Part shown: piece by piece, positions 1-5,263 of the stretch
Layout: each line of letters opens with the position of its first letter
How positions within the stretch are numbered: position 1 is the stretch's first letter
DNA from: Clostridia bacterium
Lineage (GTDB): Bacteria; Bacillota; Clostridia; Oscillospirales; CAG-382
Direction: 5' to 3'
NCBI GenBank assembly: GCA_017938055.1
Contig: JAGBCG010000083.1
Coordinates: 1-9,332 of the forward strand
DNA length: 9,332 nt
Translations under genes and position numbers: made by a program
Notes under the pieces: model-generated
What the model saw: only the letters and a program-made list of their open reading frames with translations
What the model was told of the DNA's origin: nothing
The model's database searches: none

Positions 1-828
1 AGGTGCAACGTCATACAGCAGCGGCACTGTGTAAACGGTTTCGCCGAAGAACTCAGCTGACTCAATCTCATACCACTGAGCCGTGATAGTGAGAATAAGC
101 TTTGTGTCGGAATTATATGAAATAAGGCTGGACGCTGAAAGGTTTTCATATTTATCATCAAATACAACACCGTCACTGCCGGATATATTCAGCATAAGAG
201 CGTCGGGAGTCTTATCAAAATTTATTGTAAGAGTGCCGTCCTGCGAGCCGTCAAACTTGATAAGAGGATTGTTGGACTGCTGCTTTCCTGTGAAATTTAC
301 CATATTGTTATCAAGTGCTGTATACGTCCAGGTATAAGACTCGGCTTTAAGAACTATTTCCTCACCAAATCCGGAAATTGTTCCCACAGGTAAAGATTTG
401 AACTCGTTCAGGGAGGAAAATTCCTCTCTTACCACAAGCTTAGATGCAATTTCTTCATCCATCATGAAATACTGTCCGTCAGGTGAAACATACACACAGT
501 CATCCATATTCTTTGACATATAAAGCAAATACGTAATCGGTGTATCATTATCCTCAGTATATGTAACAGTATAAGGCGTTTCAAGTGAAAAATCACGGAA
601 TGTACCGTCTATTTCACGGGCATTTTGGGAAATTGAAGAATAAAGGTCAAAGGTGTTTGAGTCCTCAAAGCTAAATGTATTGTCTTCATATGTGACAGAC
701 AGCCTTTTCAGGTTGTTTGCCGCAACGGAATTCGGGTCTACGTTAAGTCCGTAAATAACGGCTATTGCCAGAGGGATAAATAAGGCTATGCATACAAGCA
801 CTGCCGCGGTGGAAACTTTCTTTGTCAA
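1..828 (-). CDS. Membrane-anchored extracytoplasmic protein of unknown function, N-terminal part (runs off left edge)
   Basis: The minus strand is open for 276 codons from 828 to the window edge, so the C-terminus is missing. The N-terminus is short and basic (MTKKVST), followed by one hydrophobic segment at about residues 8-26 that fits a signal anchor. The rest is rich in Thr, Ser, Asp, Asn and aromatic residues with alternating beta-type patterns (for example TKLILTITAQWYEIE), as in extracellular beta-sandwich domains. No catalytic motif is visible. From memory of similar clostridial proteins, this architecture can precede a C-terminal M23-type peptidase domain, but that part would lie outside the window, so this is only a guess. 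An in-frame TAG lies 24 bases upstream of the proposed TTG start, and no in-frame ATG lies between them. The TTG follows an AAAGGA site at a spacing of 10. A consensus promoter lies just upstream. Confidence 0.75.
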   Translation of the reverse strand, partial: MTKKVSTAAVLVCIALFIPLAIAVIYGLNVDPNSVAANNLKRLSVTYEDNTFSFEDSNTFDLYSSISQNAREIDGTFRDFSLETPYTVTYTEDNDTPITYLLYMSKNMDDCVYVSPDGQYFMMDEEIASKLVVREEFSSLNEFKSLPVGTISGFGEEIVLKAESYTWTYTALDNNMVNFTGKQQSNNPLIKFDGSQDGTLTINFDKTPDALMLNISGSDGVVFDDKYENLSASSLISYNSDTKLILTITAQWYEIESAEFFGETVYTVPLLYDVAP

Positions 829-885
829 TGCTTTCAGATCCTTTCTCTTAAACTACATTGCTTACCGGCAAAATATTTCATATTG

Positions 886-914
886 ATTATACTACTTTTT
901 TACCCGTTAGTCAA
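886..914 (-). promoter_or_regulatory. Sigma-A-type promoter for the leftward membrane-protein gene
   Basis: Read on the minus strand, a TTGACT -35 box (914-909) is separated by exactly 17 bases from a perfect TATAAT -10 box (891-886). Transcription should start near 881-879, giving an untranslated leader of about 50 bases before the TTG start at 828. It is divergent from the ilv leader promoter at 1011-1039, leaving about 100 bases between the two. Confidence 0.85.
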
Positions 915-1010
915 GACGTTTTTTATAATAACAAAGCTGTAAAACGCATGGAACTCTCCTTTGGATATTGTAATTTGTGTGAAAAACATGTTAAAACAAA
1001 TAAAAACCTC

Positions 1011-1039
1011 TTGACAAAGAAGAAAATATGTGATACCAT
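1011..1039 (+). promoter_or_regulatory. Promoter of the ilvBNC T-box leader
   Basis: A perfect TTGACA -35 box (1011-1016) is followed after 17 bases by TACCAT (1034-1039). The -10 is preceded by TGA, giving the TGn extended -10 motif that can compensate for a weaker hexamer. The predicted start of transcription is near 1046, just before the T-box Stem I. No operator-like palindrome overlaps the promoter, so control is probably at transcript termination rather than initiation. Confidence 0.8.
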
Positions 1040-1045
1040 ATGCTC

Positions 1046-1350
1046 TACAATGAAATAGTTTTATTTTAGCGTTGATGGGAAAGAGTAATAAGCAAGGTGT
1101 ATTCAAAGAGAGACGGCAAAAGGTGAAAGCCGTTATTCACTACTTATGAAGGTAGTCCCTGAGTTTTTCGACAGAAGGCAAAGGAAAAAGCTTTGTTGTG
1201 TAGAGTCGGACGGTGTCACCGTTACATGACAGCCTTTATAATAGGAAGGTAAAGCGGCCGTTAAAAAAACGGCAAATAGAGTGGTACCGCAGAGTGTTAT
1301 GTAACCTTTGTCTCTGATACGAAAATGTCACAGACAGAGGCTTTTTTTAT
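1046..1350 (+). ncRNA. T-box riboswitch leader of the ilv operon, likely tRNA-Val responsive
   Basis: The hallmark T-box sequence AGAGTGGTACCGC lies at 1278-1290. Its TGGT (1282-1285) would pair with an ACCA tRNA 3' end, implying discriminator base A. Stem I landmarks are visible: the GATGGGAAAGAGTA-type segment with AGTA at 1084-1087, the AGAGAG bulge (1107-1112), and a distal hairpin ACGGC/GCCGT (1113-1117/1129-1133) with a GGTGAAA loop motif. The helix ATAAG/CTTAT (1088-1092/1143-1147) closes above the specifier loop, whose 3' side starts with GAA (1148-1150). The next triplets, GTA (1152-1154) and GTC (1155-1157), both read valine. A small hairpin GCCGTT/AACGGC (1257-1262/1268-1273) precedes the T-box. 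Uncharged tRNA should stabilise the antiterminator (AGAG 1278-1281 with CTCT 1312-1315) and allow transcription of ilvBNC. The class is certain; the specifier register is inferred by hand folding. Confidence 0.93.
1305..1348 (+). terminator. T-box-controlled intrinsic terminator
   Basis: A 13-position stem (1305-1317 with 1328-1340) contains one C-C mismatch and one T-G wobble, with a 10-base loop, and is followed by C and seven T residues (1342-1348). Its 5' arm includes the CTCT segment expected to pair with the T-box in the antiterminated state, so the two folds exclude each other. Confidence 0.93.
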
Positions 1351-1397
1351 TACAGTGACCATGCCCCACGTTTTTATCCGGAGGTGTAAACTACATT

Positions 1398-3059
1398 ATG
1401 CAGCTTACAGGTGCAGAAATTATTACAAGAGTACTTATGGAACAGGGCGTAGACCGTGTTTTCGGCTATCCCGGCGGTGCGGCACTTAATGTGTACGACG
1501 CACTTTATCAGTGTTCCGATAAAATCACACATTATCTTACAGCCCATGAACAGGGTGCTTCTCATGCCGCAGACGGCTATGCAAGAGCAACAGGTAAAAC
1601 AGGTGTTGTTTTTGCCACAAGCGGCCCCGGTGCGACAAACCTTGTAACAGGTATTGCAACAGCTTACATGGACAGCGTTCCCATGGTGGCTATTACATGT
1701 AACGTATCAACAAATCTTGTGGGTTGTGACTCCTTTCAGGAGGTTTATATTGCGGGCATTACCCTTTCAATTACAAAGCACAACTTTGCCGTGCAAAGTG
1801 TTGAGGAGCTTGCAGATACATTAAGACGTGCTTTTCAGATTGCTCAGTCGGGCAGAAAAGGTCCTGTTCTTGTGGATATTCCAAAGGACATTACAGCGGC
1901 TCTTTGCGAGTATACCCCAAAGGAAGCTGTAGTTCCTACAATGCCAAAAACACGCGACTGTGACTGGGAAGCTATTGCACAAATTATAAATCAAGCTGAA
2001 AGACCTTTCATTTATTTTGGTGGCGGTGTAAAGCTTTCGGGTGCAAACAATGAGCTTCGTGAGCTTGTGGAAAAAGCAGATATTCCGGCGGCATACTCAC
2101 TTATGGCAGCAGGCGTTCTGGGATACGGCGAAAAGAATAATCTTGGACTTATAGGTATGCACGGCTGCTTTACTGCAAACAAGGCGGCATCTAAGTGTGA
2201 TGTACTTCTTGCAATAGGTGCAAGATTCTCGGACAGAGTTGCTCTCAACACAAAAAAATTCGCAGACGGTGCGAAAATTATACATATTGATATTGATGCC
2301 AGTGAGATAAACAAAAATGTTGCCGTTTACAATGCGGTTATCGGTGACGTAAAAGACGTTCTCACAAAGCTTCTTCCCTATGTGAAGAAAACTGAGCATA
2401 CCCAATGGCAGCAGGAAATTGCCCAGTGGAAAGCAAAGGATTATATTCCAAAAGACAGCGATACTCAGCTCAAGCCTCACCAGATTATGAAGGTAATGTG
2501 TGACAACTCGCCCTCAAGTGCAATCTATGCTACAGATGTAGGTCAGCATCAGATGTGGGCAGCACAGTTTATTGAGCATCTTGATGCAAACTGTTTTCTC
2601 ACAAGCGGCGGTCTTGGCACAATGGGTTACGGCTACGGTGCGGCAATCGGTGCATGTGTAGGTACAGATAAAAAAAGACAGGTTGTTCACATCACAAGCG
2701 ATGGCTCATTCCATATGAATATGAACGAGGCTTGCACGGCTGTGTCTTATAATCTTCCCATTATTACGGTTATTTTCAATAATGATGCTTTGGGAATGGT
2801 TCATCAGTGGCAGGGCGTGTTCTACGGCAAGAGATATGCCCAAAGCGAGCCGGGCAGAAAAACAGACTACGTCAAGGTTGCAGAGGGCTTCGGTGCTCTC
2901 GGCTTCAGATGTACCAACATAAAAGAGTTTGAGCAGGCGTTCAAGACAGCACAGAAATCAGGAAAGCCGTGTTGGATTGAATGTGTAATAGACAGAAACG
3001 AAAAGGTTCTTCCTATGATTCCCGCAGGCGGAACTGTTAAGGACACAATGATTGTGTAA
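1398..3059 (+). CDS. ilvB: Acetolactate synthase (acetohydroxyacid synthase), large catalytic subunit
   Basis: This thiamine-diphosphate enzyme condenses two pyruvates to 2-acetolactate, or pyruvate plus 2-oxobutyrate to acetohydroxybutyrate, the first committed step of valine, leucine and isoleucine synthesis. The 553 residues match the usual family length. The N-terminal pyrimidine-binding domain (about 1-170) has GYPGGAALNVYDAL and the catalytic Glu51 in HEQGASHAADGYARA. The central domain (about 190-325) has the GARFSDR segment (274-280). The C-terminal pyrophosphate domain (about 375-530) has ITSDGSFHMNMNEA with NN at 461-462 and LGMVHQWQ. The usual GDG of the metal/ThDP motif reads SDG here (Ser434). 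Ile or Leu is usual around the C-terminal NN motif and is kept. The ATG follows GGAGGTG at 1380-1386 with a long spacing of 11. It is the first gene after the T-box and is followed by its regulatory subunit after 100 bases. Confidence 0.97.
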   Translation: MQLTGAEIITRVLMEQGVDRVFGYPGGAALNVYDALYQCSDKITHYLTAHEQGASHAADGYARATGKTGVVFATSGPGATNLVTGIATAYMDSVPMVAITCNVSTNLVGCDSFQEVYIAGITLSITKHNFAVQSVEELADTLRRAFQIAQSGRKGPVLVDIPKDITAALCEYTPKEAVVPTMPKTRDCDWEAIAQIINQAERPFIYFGGGVKLSGANNELRELVEKADIPAAYSLMAAGVLGYGEKNNLGLIGMHGCFTANKAASKCDVLLAIGARFSDRVALNTKKFADGAKIIHIDIDASEINKNVAVYNAVIGDVKDVLTKLLPYVKKTEHTQWQQEIAQWKAKDYIPKDSDTQLKPHQIMKVMCDNSPSSAIYATDVGQHQMWAAQFIEHLDANCFLTSGGLGTMGYGYGAAIGACVGTDKKRQVVHITSDGSFHMNMNEACTAVSYNLPIITVIFNNDALGMVHQWQGVFYGKRYAQSEPGRKTDYVKVAEGFGALGFRCTNIKEFEQAFKTAQKSGKPCWIECVIDRNEKVLPMIPAGGTVKDTMIV

Positions 3060-3064
3060 GGCGG

Positions 3065-3080
3065 GCGGGGGACGCCCCGC
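3065..3080 (+). other. GC-rich hairpin just after the ilvB stop codon
   Basis: GCGGGG (3065-3070) and CCCCGC (3075-3080) form a perfect 6-bp GC stem with a GACG tetraloop, five bases after the ilvB stop codon. No T-run follows, so it is not an intrinsic terminator. It could act as a 3'-end stabiliser or processing block between the ilvB and ilvN messages, or be the remnant of a dispersed GC-rich repeat. The surrounding 90 bases are much richer in G and C than the flanking genes. Confidence 0.6.
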
Positions 3081-3098
3081 GGTGCAAGGACTACTAAA

Positions 3099-3197
3099 AT
3101 GATGAATACGGATGCAGGGGCAGGCATTACTTGCCGTCTGCTGAAAAGGATTGAAAAATATGGACGAAAAACAGCAATATCTGATTCTCCTTGTTGA
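3099..3197 (+). CDS. Possible 32-codon leader ORF overlapping the start of ilvN
   Basis: An ATG at 3099 follows AAGGA (3086-3090) with the ideal spacing of 8. It opens 32 codons starting MMNTDAGAG, with a second ATG at 3102, and ends at TGA 3195-3197, 38 bases inside ilvN in a different frame. No domain is recognisable and the composition is unremarkable. If translated, ribosomes would melt the ilvN ribosome site and could couple or compete with ilvN initiation. An equally likely reading is a chance ORF in a GC-rich spacer, since such short ORFs with a good Shine-Dalgarno site do occur by chance. Confidence 0.2.
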   Translation: MMNTDAGAGITCRLLKRIEKYGRKTAISDSPC

Positions 3198-3666
3198 AAA
3201 CAACACAGGCGTACTTACAAGAATTTCCTCACTATTCTGTCAGAGAGGCTTTAATATTGATTCGCTGAACGTTTCAACAACGGATAATCCCAATATTTCA
3301 AGAATTACTATTGTGACCCATGGTGACGACAGAAAGTTCAGGCAGATTTTAGGTCAGACGGAAAAGCTAATAGAAACAAAGACGATCTTTGCTCTTGAGC
3401 CATCTTTCAGCTTACTTCGCGAGCTTCTTCTGTTAAAGCTTGATACCACCGTTGATGGCGGTCTTACGGGTGCGGCAGCTCTTGCTGAAAAGTACGGAGC
3501 TTCCATCATCGACCATTCTATCGGTACGGTTGTTCTTGAGTATACAGGAACTCCCGATGAAATTGATGCACTGCTTGAGGATGCAAAGCAGCTTAAAATT
3601 TCCGAGCTTTGCAGAACAGGAGTTACTGCTATGGAACGTGGAAAAACATCTTACATGGTTGATTAA
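3160..3666 (+). CDS. ilvN: Acetolactate synthase, small regulatory subunit
   Basis: This subunit binds the IlvB catalytic subunit, raises its activity and gives feedback inhibition, normally by valine. The 168 residues are typical of the family. An N-terminal ACT domain (about 7-77) carries ENNTGVLTRISSLFCQRGFN, matching the NxxGVLxRI..LF.rRG.NI.SL pattern at the effector site, with Gly17 in the conserved loop. A C-terminal domain (about 85-160) has LLRELLLLKL and the IIDHSIGTVVLEYTG segment. I chose the ATG at 3160 because AAAAGGA (3144-3150) sits 9 bases upstream; a TTG at 3151 would add three residues but overlaps too closely with that site. It lies 100 bases after ilvB and 34 bases before ilvC, with no terminator on either side, so the three genes form one transcription unit under the T-box. 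Confidence 0.95.
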   Translation: MDEKQQYLILLVENNTGVLTRISSLFCQRGFNIDSLNVSTTDNPNISRITIVTHGDDRKFRQILGQTEKLIETKTIFALEPSFSLLRELLLLKLDTTVDGGLTGAAALAEKYGASIIDHSIGTVVLEYTGTPDEIDALLEDAKQLKISELCRTGVTAMERGKTSYMVD

Positions 3667-3700
3667 TTAAAATTTACATAATTATAAAGGGGTTTTAGAA

Positions 3701-4711
3701 ATGATTAAGAAGTATTACGACACAGACTGTAATTTAGGTTTACTTGACGGCAAAACAGTAAGCGTTATCGGCTTTGGCAGCCAGGGACATGCTCACTCCA
3801 TGAACCTTGCAGAAAGCGGCGTTAACGTAGTTGTAGGTCTCAGACCCGGCAGTGGTCACTGGGAAAAGGCAGCAGCATTTGCGGCTACTCACGACAACTT
3901 TAAGGTTATGGACATTGAAGATGCAGCAAAAGCCGGCGACATTGTTATGATGCTTGTTCCCGACGAGCTTGCAGCAGACATCTACAACAAGCAGGTTGCT
4001 CCCAACATGAAAGAGGGCGACGTTCTTATGTTCGCTCACGGCTTCAACATTCACTTCAACTTTATCCAGCCCGCTAAGGACATTGACGTTATAATGGTTG
4101 CTCCCAAGGGTCCTGGTCATACAGTAAGAAGTCAGTACATGGAAGGTAAAGGTGTTCCCTCACTTATTGCTGTTCATCAGGACTACTCCGGCAGAGCCAA
4201 AGACTATGCACTTGCATATGCAAGCGGTATCGGTGCAGGTCGTGCAGGTATTCTTGAAACAAGCTTCAGAGAAGAAACAGAAACCGACCTTTTTGGTGAA
4301 CAGGCTGTTCTTTGCGGCGGCGTAACAGAGCTTATGAAGGCTGGTTTTGATACTCTCGTTGCTGCAGGCTATGAGCCTGAAATGGCTTACTTTGAATGTA
4401 TCCATGAAATGAAGCTCATCGTTGACCTTATCAACGAAGGCGGCTTTGCTAAGATGAGATACTCCATTTCCAACACTGCTGAATACGGTGATTACAGAAC
4501 AGGTACACGCCTTATCACTGAGGAAACACGTAAGGAAATGAAGAAAGTCCTCTCCGAAATTCAGAATGGTACTTTCGCTTCCGAATTTATGCAGGAATTC
4601 TCTGCAGGCAGAAAGGCTAAGTTCCTTGCTACAAGAAGAAAGGAAAGCGAACATCCTCTTGAAACTGTAGGTGCAGACCTCAGAAAGATGATGAGCTGGC
4701 TCAAGAAGTAG
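3701..4711 (+). CDS. ilvC: Ketol-acid reductoisomerase, class I
   Basis: It isomerises and reduces 2-acetolactate to 2,3-dihydroxyisovalerate (and the isoleucine analogue) using NAD(P)H and Mg2+. At 336 residues it is the short class I form rather than the long enterobacterial class II. The N-terminal Rossmann domain has GFGSQGHAHSMNLAESG (24-40) and the cofactor-discriminating loop GLRPGSGHWEKA (46-57). Catalytic positions are visible: His113 in AHGFNIHF, Asp196 and Glu200 in TDLFGEQ, Glu232 and Glu236 in YFECIHE, and Ser257 in YSISNTAEYGDY of the knotted C-terminal domain. The loop residue normally Ser or Asp at position 53 is His, which may affect NADPH versus NADH preference. A strong AAGGGG site (3687-3692) lies 8 bases before the ATG. 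It is the last gene of the T-box unit; no classical terminator follows, only a palindrome-rich spacer. Confidence 0.97.
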   Translation: MIKKYYDTDCNLGLLDGKTVSVIGFGSQGHAHSMNLAESGVNVVVGLRPGSGHWEKAAAFAATHDNFKVMDIEDAAKAGDIVMMLVPDELAADIYNKQVAPNMKEGDVLMFAHGFNIHFNFIQPAKDIDVIMVAPKGPGHTVRSQYMEGKGVPSLIAVHQDYSGRAKDYALAYASGIGAGRAGILETSFREETETDLFGEQAVLCGGVTELMKAGFDTLVAAGYEPEMAYFECIHEMKLIVDLINEGGFAKMRYSISNTAEYGDYRTGTRLITEETRKEMKKVLSEIQNGTFASEFMQEFSAGRKAKFLATRRKESEHPLETVGADLRKMMSWLKK

Positions 4712-4722
4712 TCGGGTACGCC

Positions 4723-4755
4723 CTTACTTTCTCTTTACTGAAAAGAGAAAGTAAG
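4723..4755. repeat. Perfect 14-bp palindrome downstream of ilvC
   Basis: CTTACTTTCTCTTT (4723-4736) and its exact reverse complement (4742-4755) enclose a five-base loop, ACTGA. It starts 11 bases after the ilvC stop codon. No T-run follows on either strand, so it is not a standard intrinsic terminator, but such a stable stem can protect the ilvBNC 3' end from exonucleases. The sequence resembles short palindromes scattered after genes in related genomes; this is from general familiarity, not a search. Confidence 0.75.
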
Positions 4756-4823
4756 CAAAGAGAAAAGATTTCGTGACCACACCTTAGCACTATATCCTGC
4801 CGTTGATGCCCGAATGGAAGCCC

Positions 4824-4854
4824 GTTTGACCGCCATAAACGCAAGCGGTCAAAC
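4824..4854. repeat. Perfect 10-bp inverted repeat with 11-base loop
   Basis: GTTTGACCGC (4824-4833) is repeated in reverse complement at 4845-4854 around an 11-base spacer. There is no T-run after it. It is the second of three palindromic structures in the ilvC-ilvD gap. An operator role is possible from its dyad symmetry but no promoter is seen next to it. Confidence 0.6.
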
Positions 4855-4952
4855 TCAGTGCGACAACTTTGGAACTGCGGCGATGGAATGAATGCGGTGC
4901 TCGGTTATCCGTCTTTTTTTCGGGTATTCTTTACAACGATAACTCCACAATT

Positions 4953-5066
4953 CGTAGGGGCGGATGCCCACATCCGCCCAATTACATACAGATTTGTACT
5001 ACATTTGAATTGTGAATATAATCAAATGTTGTATTTTGCGGGACGATGTGGGCATCGTCCCCTATG
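4953..5066. repeat. 114-base palindromic element with terminal inverted repeats (MITE-like)
   Basis: The left end (4953-4979) and the reverse complement of the right end (5066-5040) agree at 22 of 27 positions, so the element has imperfect terminal inverted repeats. Each end is also a perfect hairpin: 4958-4966 with 4971-4979 (loop CCCA) and 5040-5048 with 5053-5061 (loop TGGG), both 9 bp. A third, central stem pairs 4997-5008 with 5022-5033, with one T-T mismatch. Four of the five differences between the ends are paired stem changes that keep base pairing. No transposase is encoded, so it would be non-autonomous. Target-site duplications are not obvious. The family in other genomes was not checked. 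Confidence 0.75.
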
Positions 5067-5263
5067 CATTTTTGGGCATCTGCTGCTCTTACACGTTTAA
5101 TAATATAAAAAGATTAAAACGGCGACAGCAAAATTAAAGTTCTTTGCAGAGGTTTTCCGTGATTTCCCAAATCTTTGATTTAGTTGAAATCTCGTACTCA
5201 TCGAGCAATGCGAGCAGCTACATTATAGAAAGCCACATAAAAAGAGAGGAAAAAGTAAATATT
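5067..5263 (+). other. ilvD leader region with no clear promoter or riboswitch
   Basis: The 197 bases before ilvD are AT-rich. The best promoter-like match is weak (TTGGGC at 5072 and TTTAAT at 5096, spacing 18). No T-box core (GTGGNACCGC) or T-run terminator is present. Small local dyads exist (AAATC/GATTT near 5169-5181, CTCG/CGAG near 5191-5205) but none is convincing. The rest of the ilvC-ilvD gap (4856-4952) holds a seven-T tract at 4914-4920 without a proper stem. ilvD may therefore be expressed by read-through from ilvC or from an unrecognised promoter. Confidence 0.4.

Noticed and set aside
858..1058. A 66-codon plus-strand open frame across the promoter region
   Set aside because: It covers both divergent promoters, has no ribosome site, and the protein has no recognisable pattern.
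3740..4654. Long open frames antisense to ilvC (and similar ones antisense to ilvB, ilvD and tig)
   Set aside because: They mirror strongly biased codon use on the coding strand, and their translations are low in recognisable pattern and rich in Cys, Ser and Val. They are shadows of the real genes.
4858..5100. An 80-codon plus-strand open frame in the ilvC-ilvD gap
   Set aside because: Most of it is the palindromic element itself, there is no ribosome site, and the translation is repeat-derived (for example CGHRP from the hairpin).
5144..5263. An extended N-terminus of IlvD from the ATG at 5144
   Set aside because: The 40 extra residues do not resemble any IlvD N-terminus, and the family start MRSDNVIKGAERAPNR matches the ATG at 5264, which has its own purine-rich site.
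5067..5263. A second T-box or other riboswitch ahead of ilvD
   Set aside because: No GTGGNACCGC core, no terminator with T-run, and no conserved aptamer sequence could be found.
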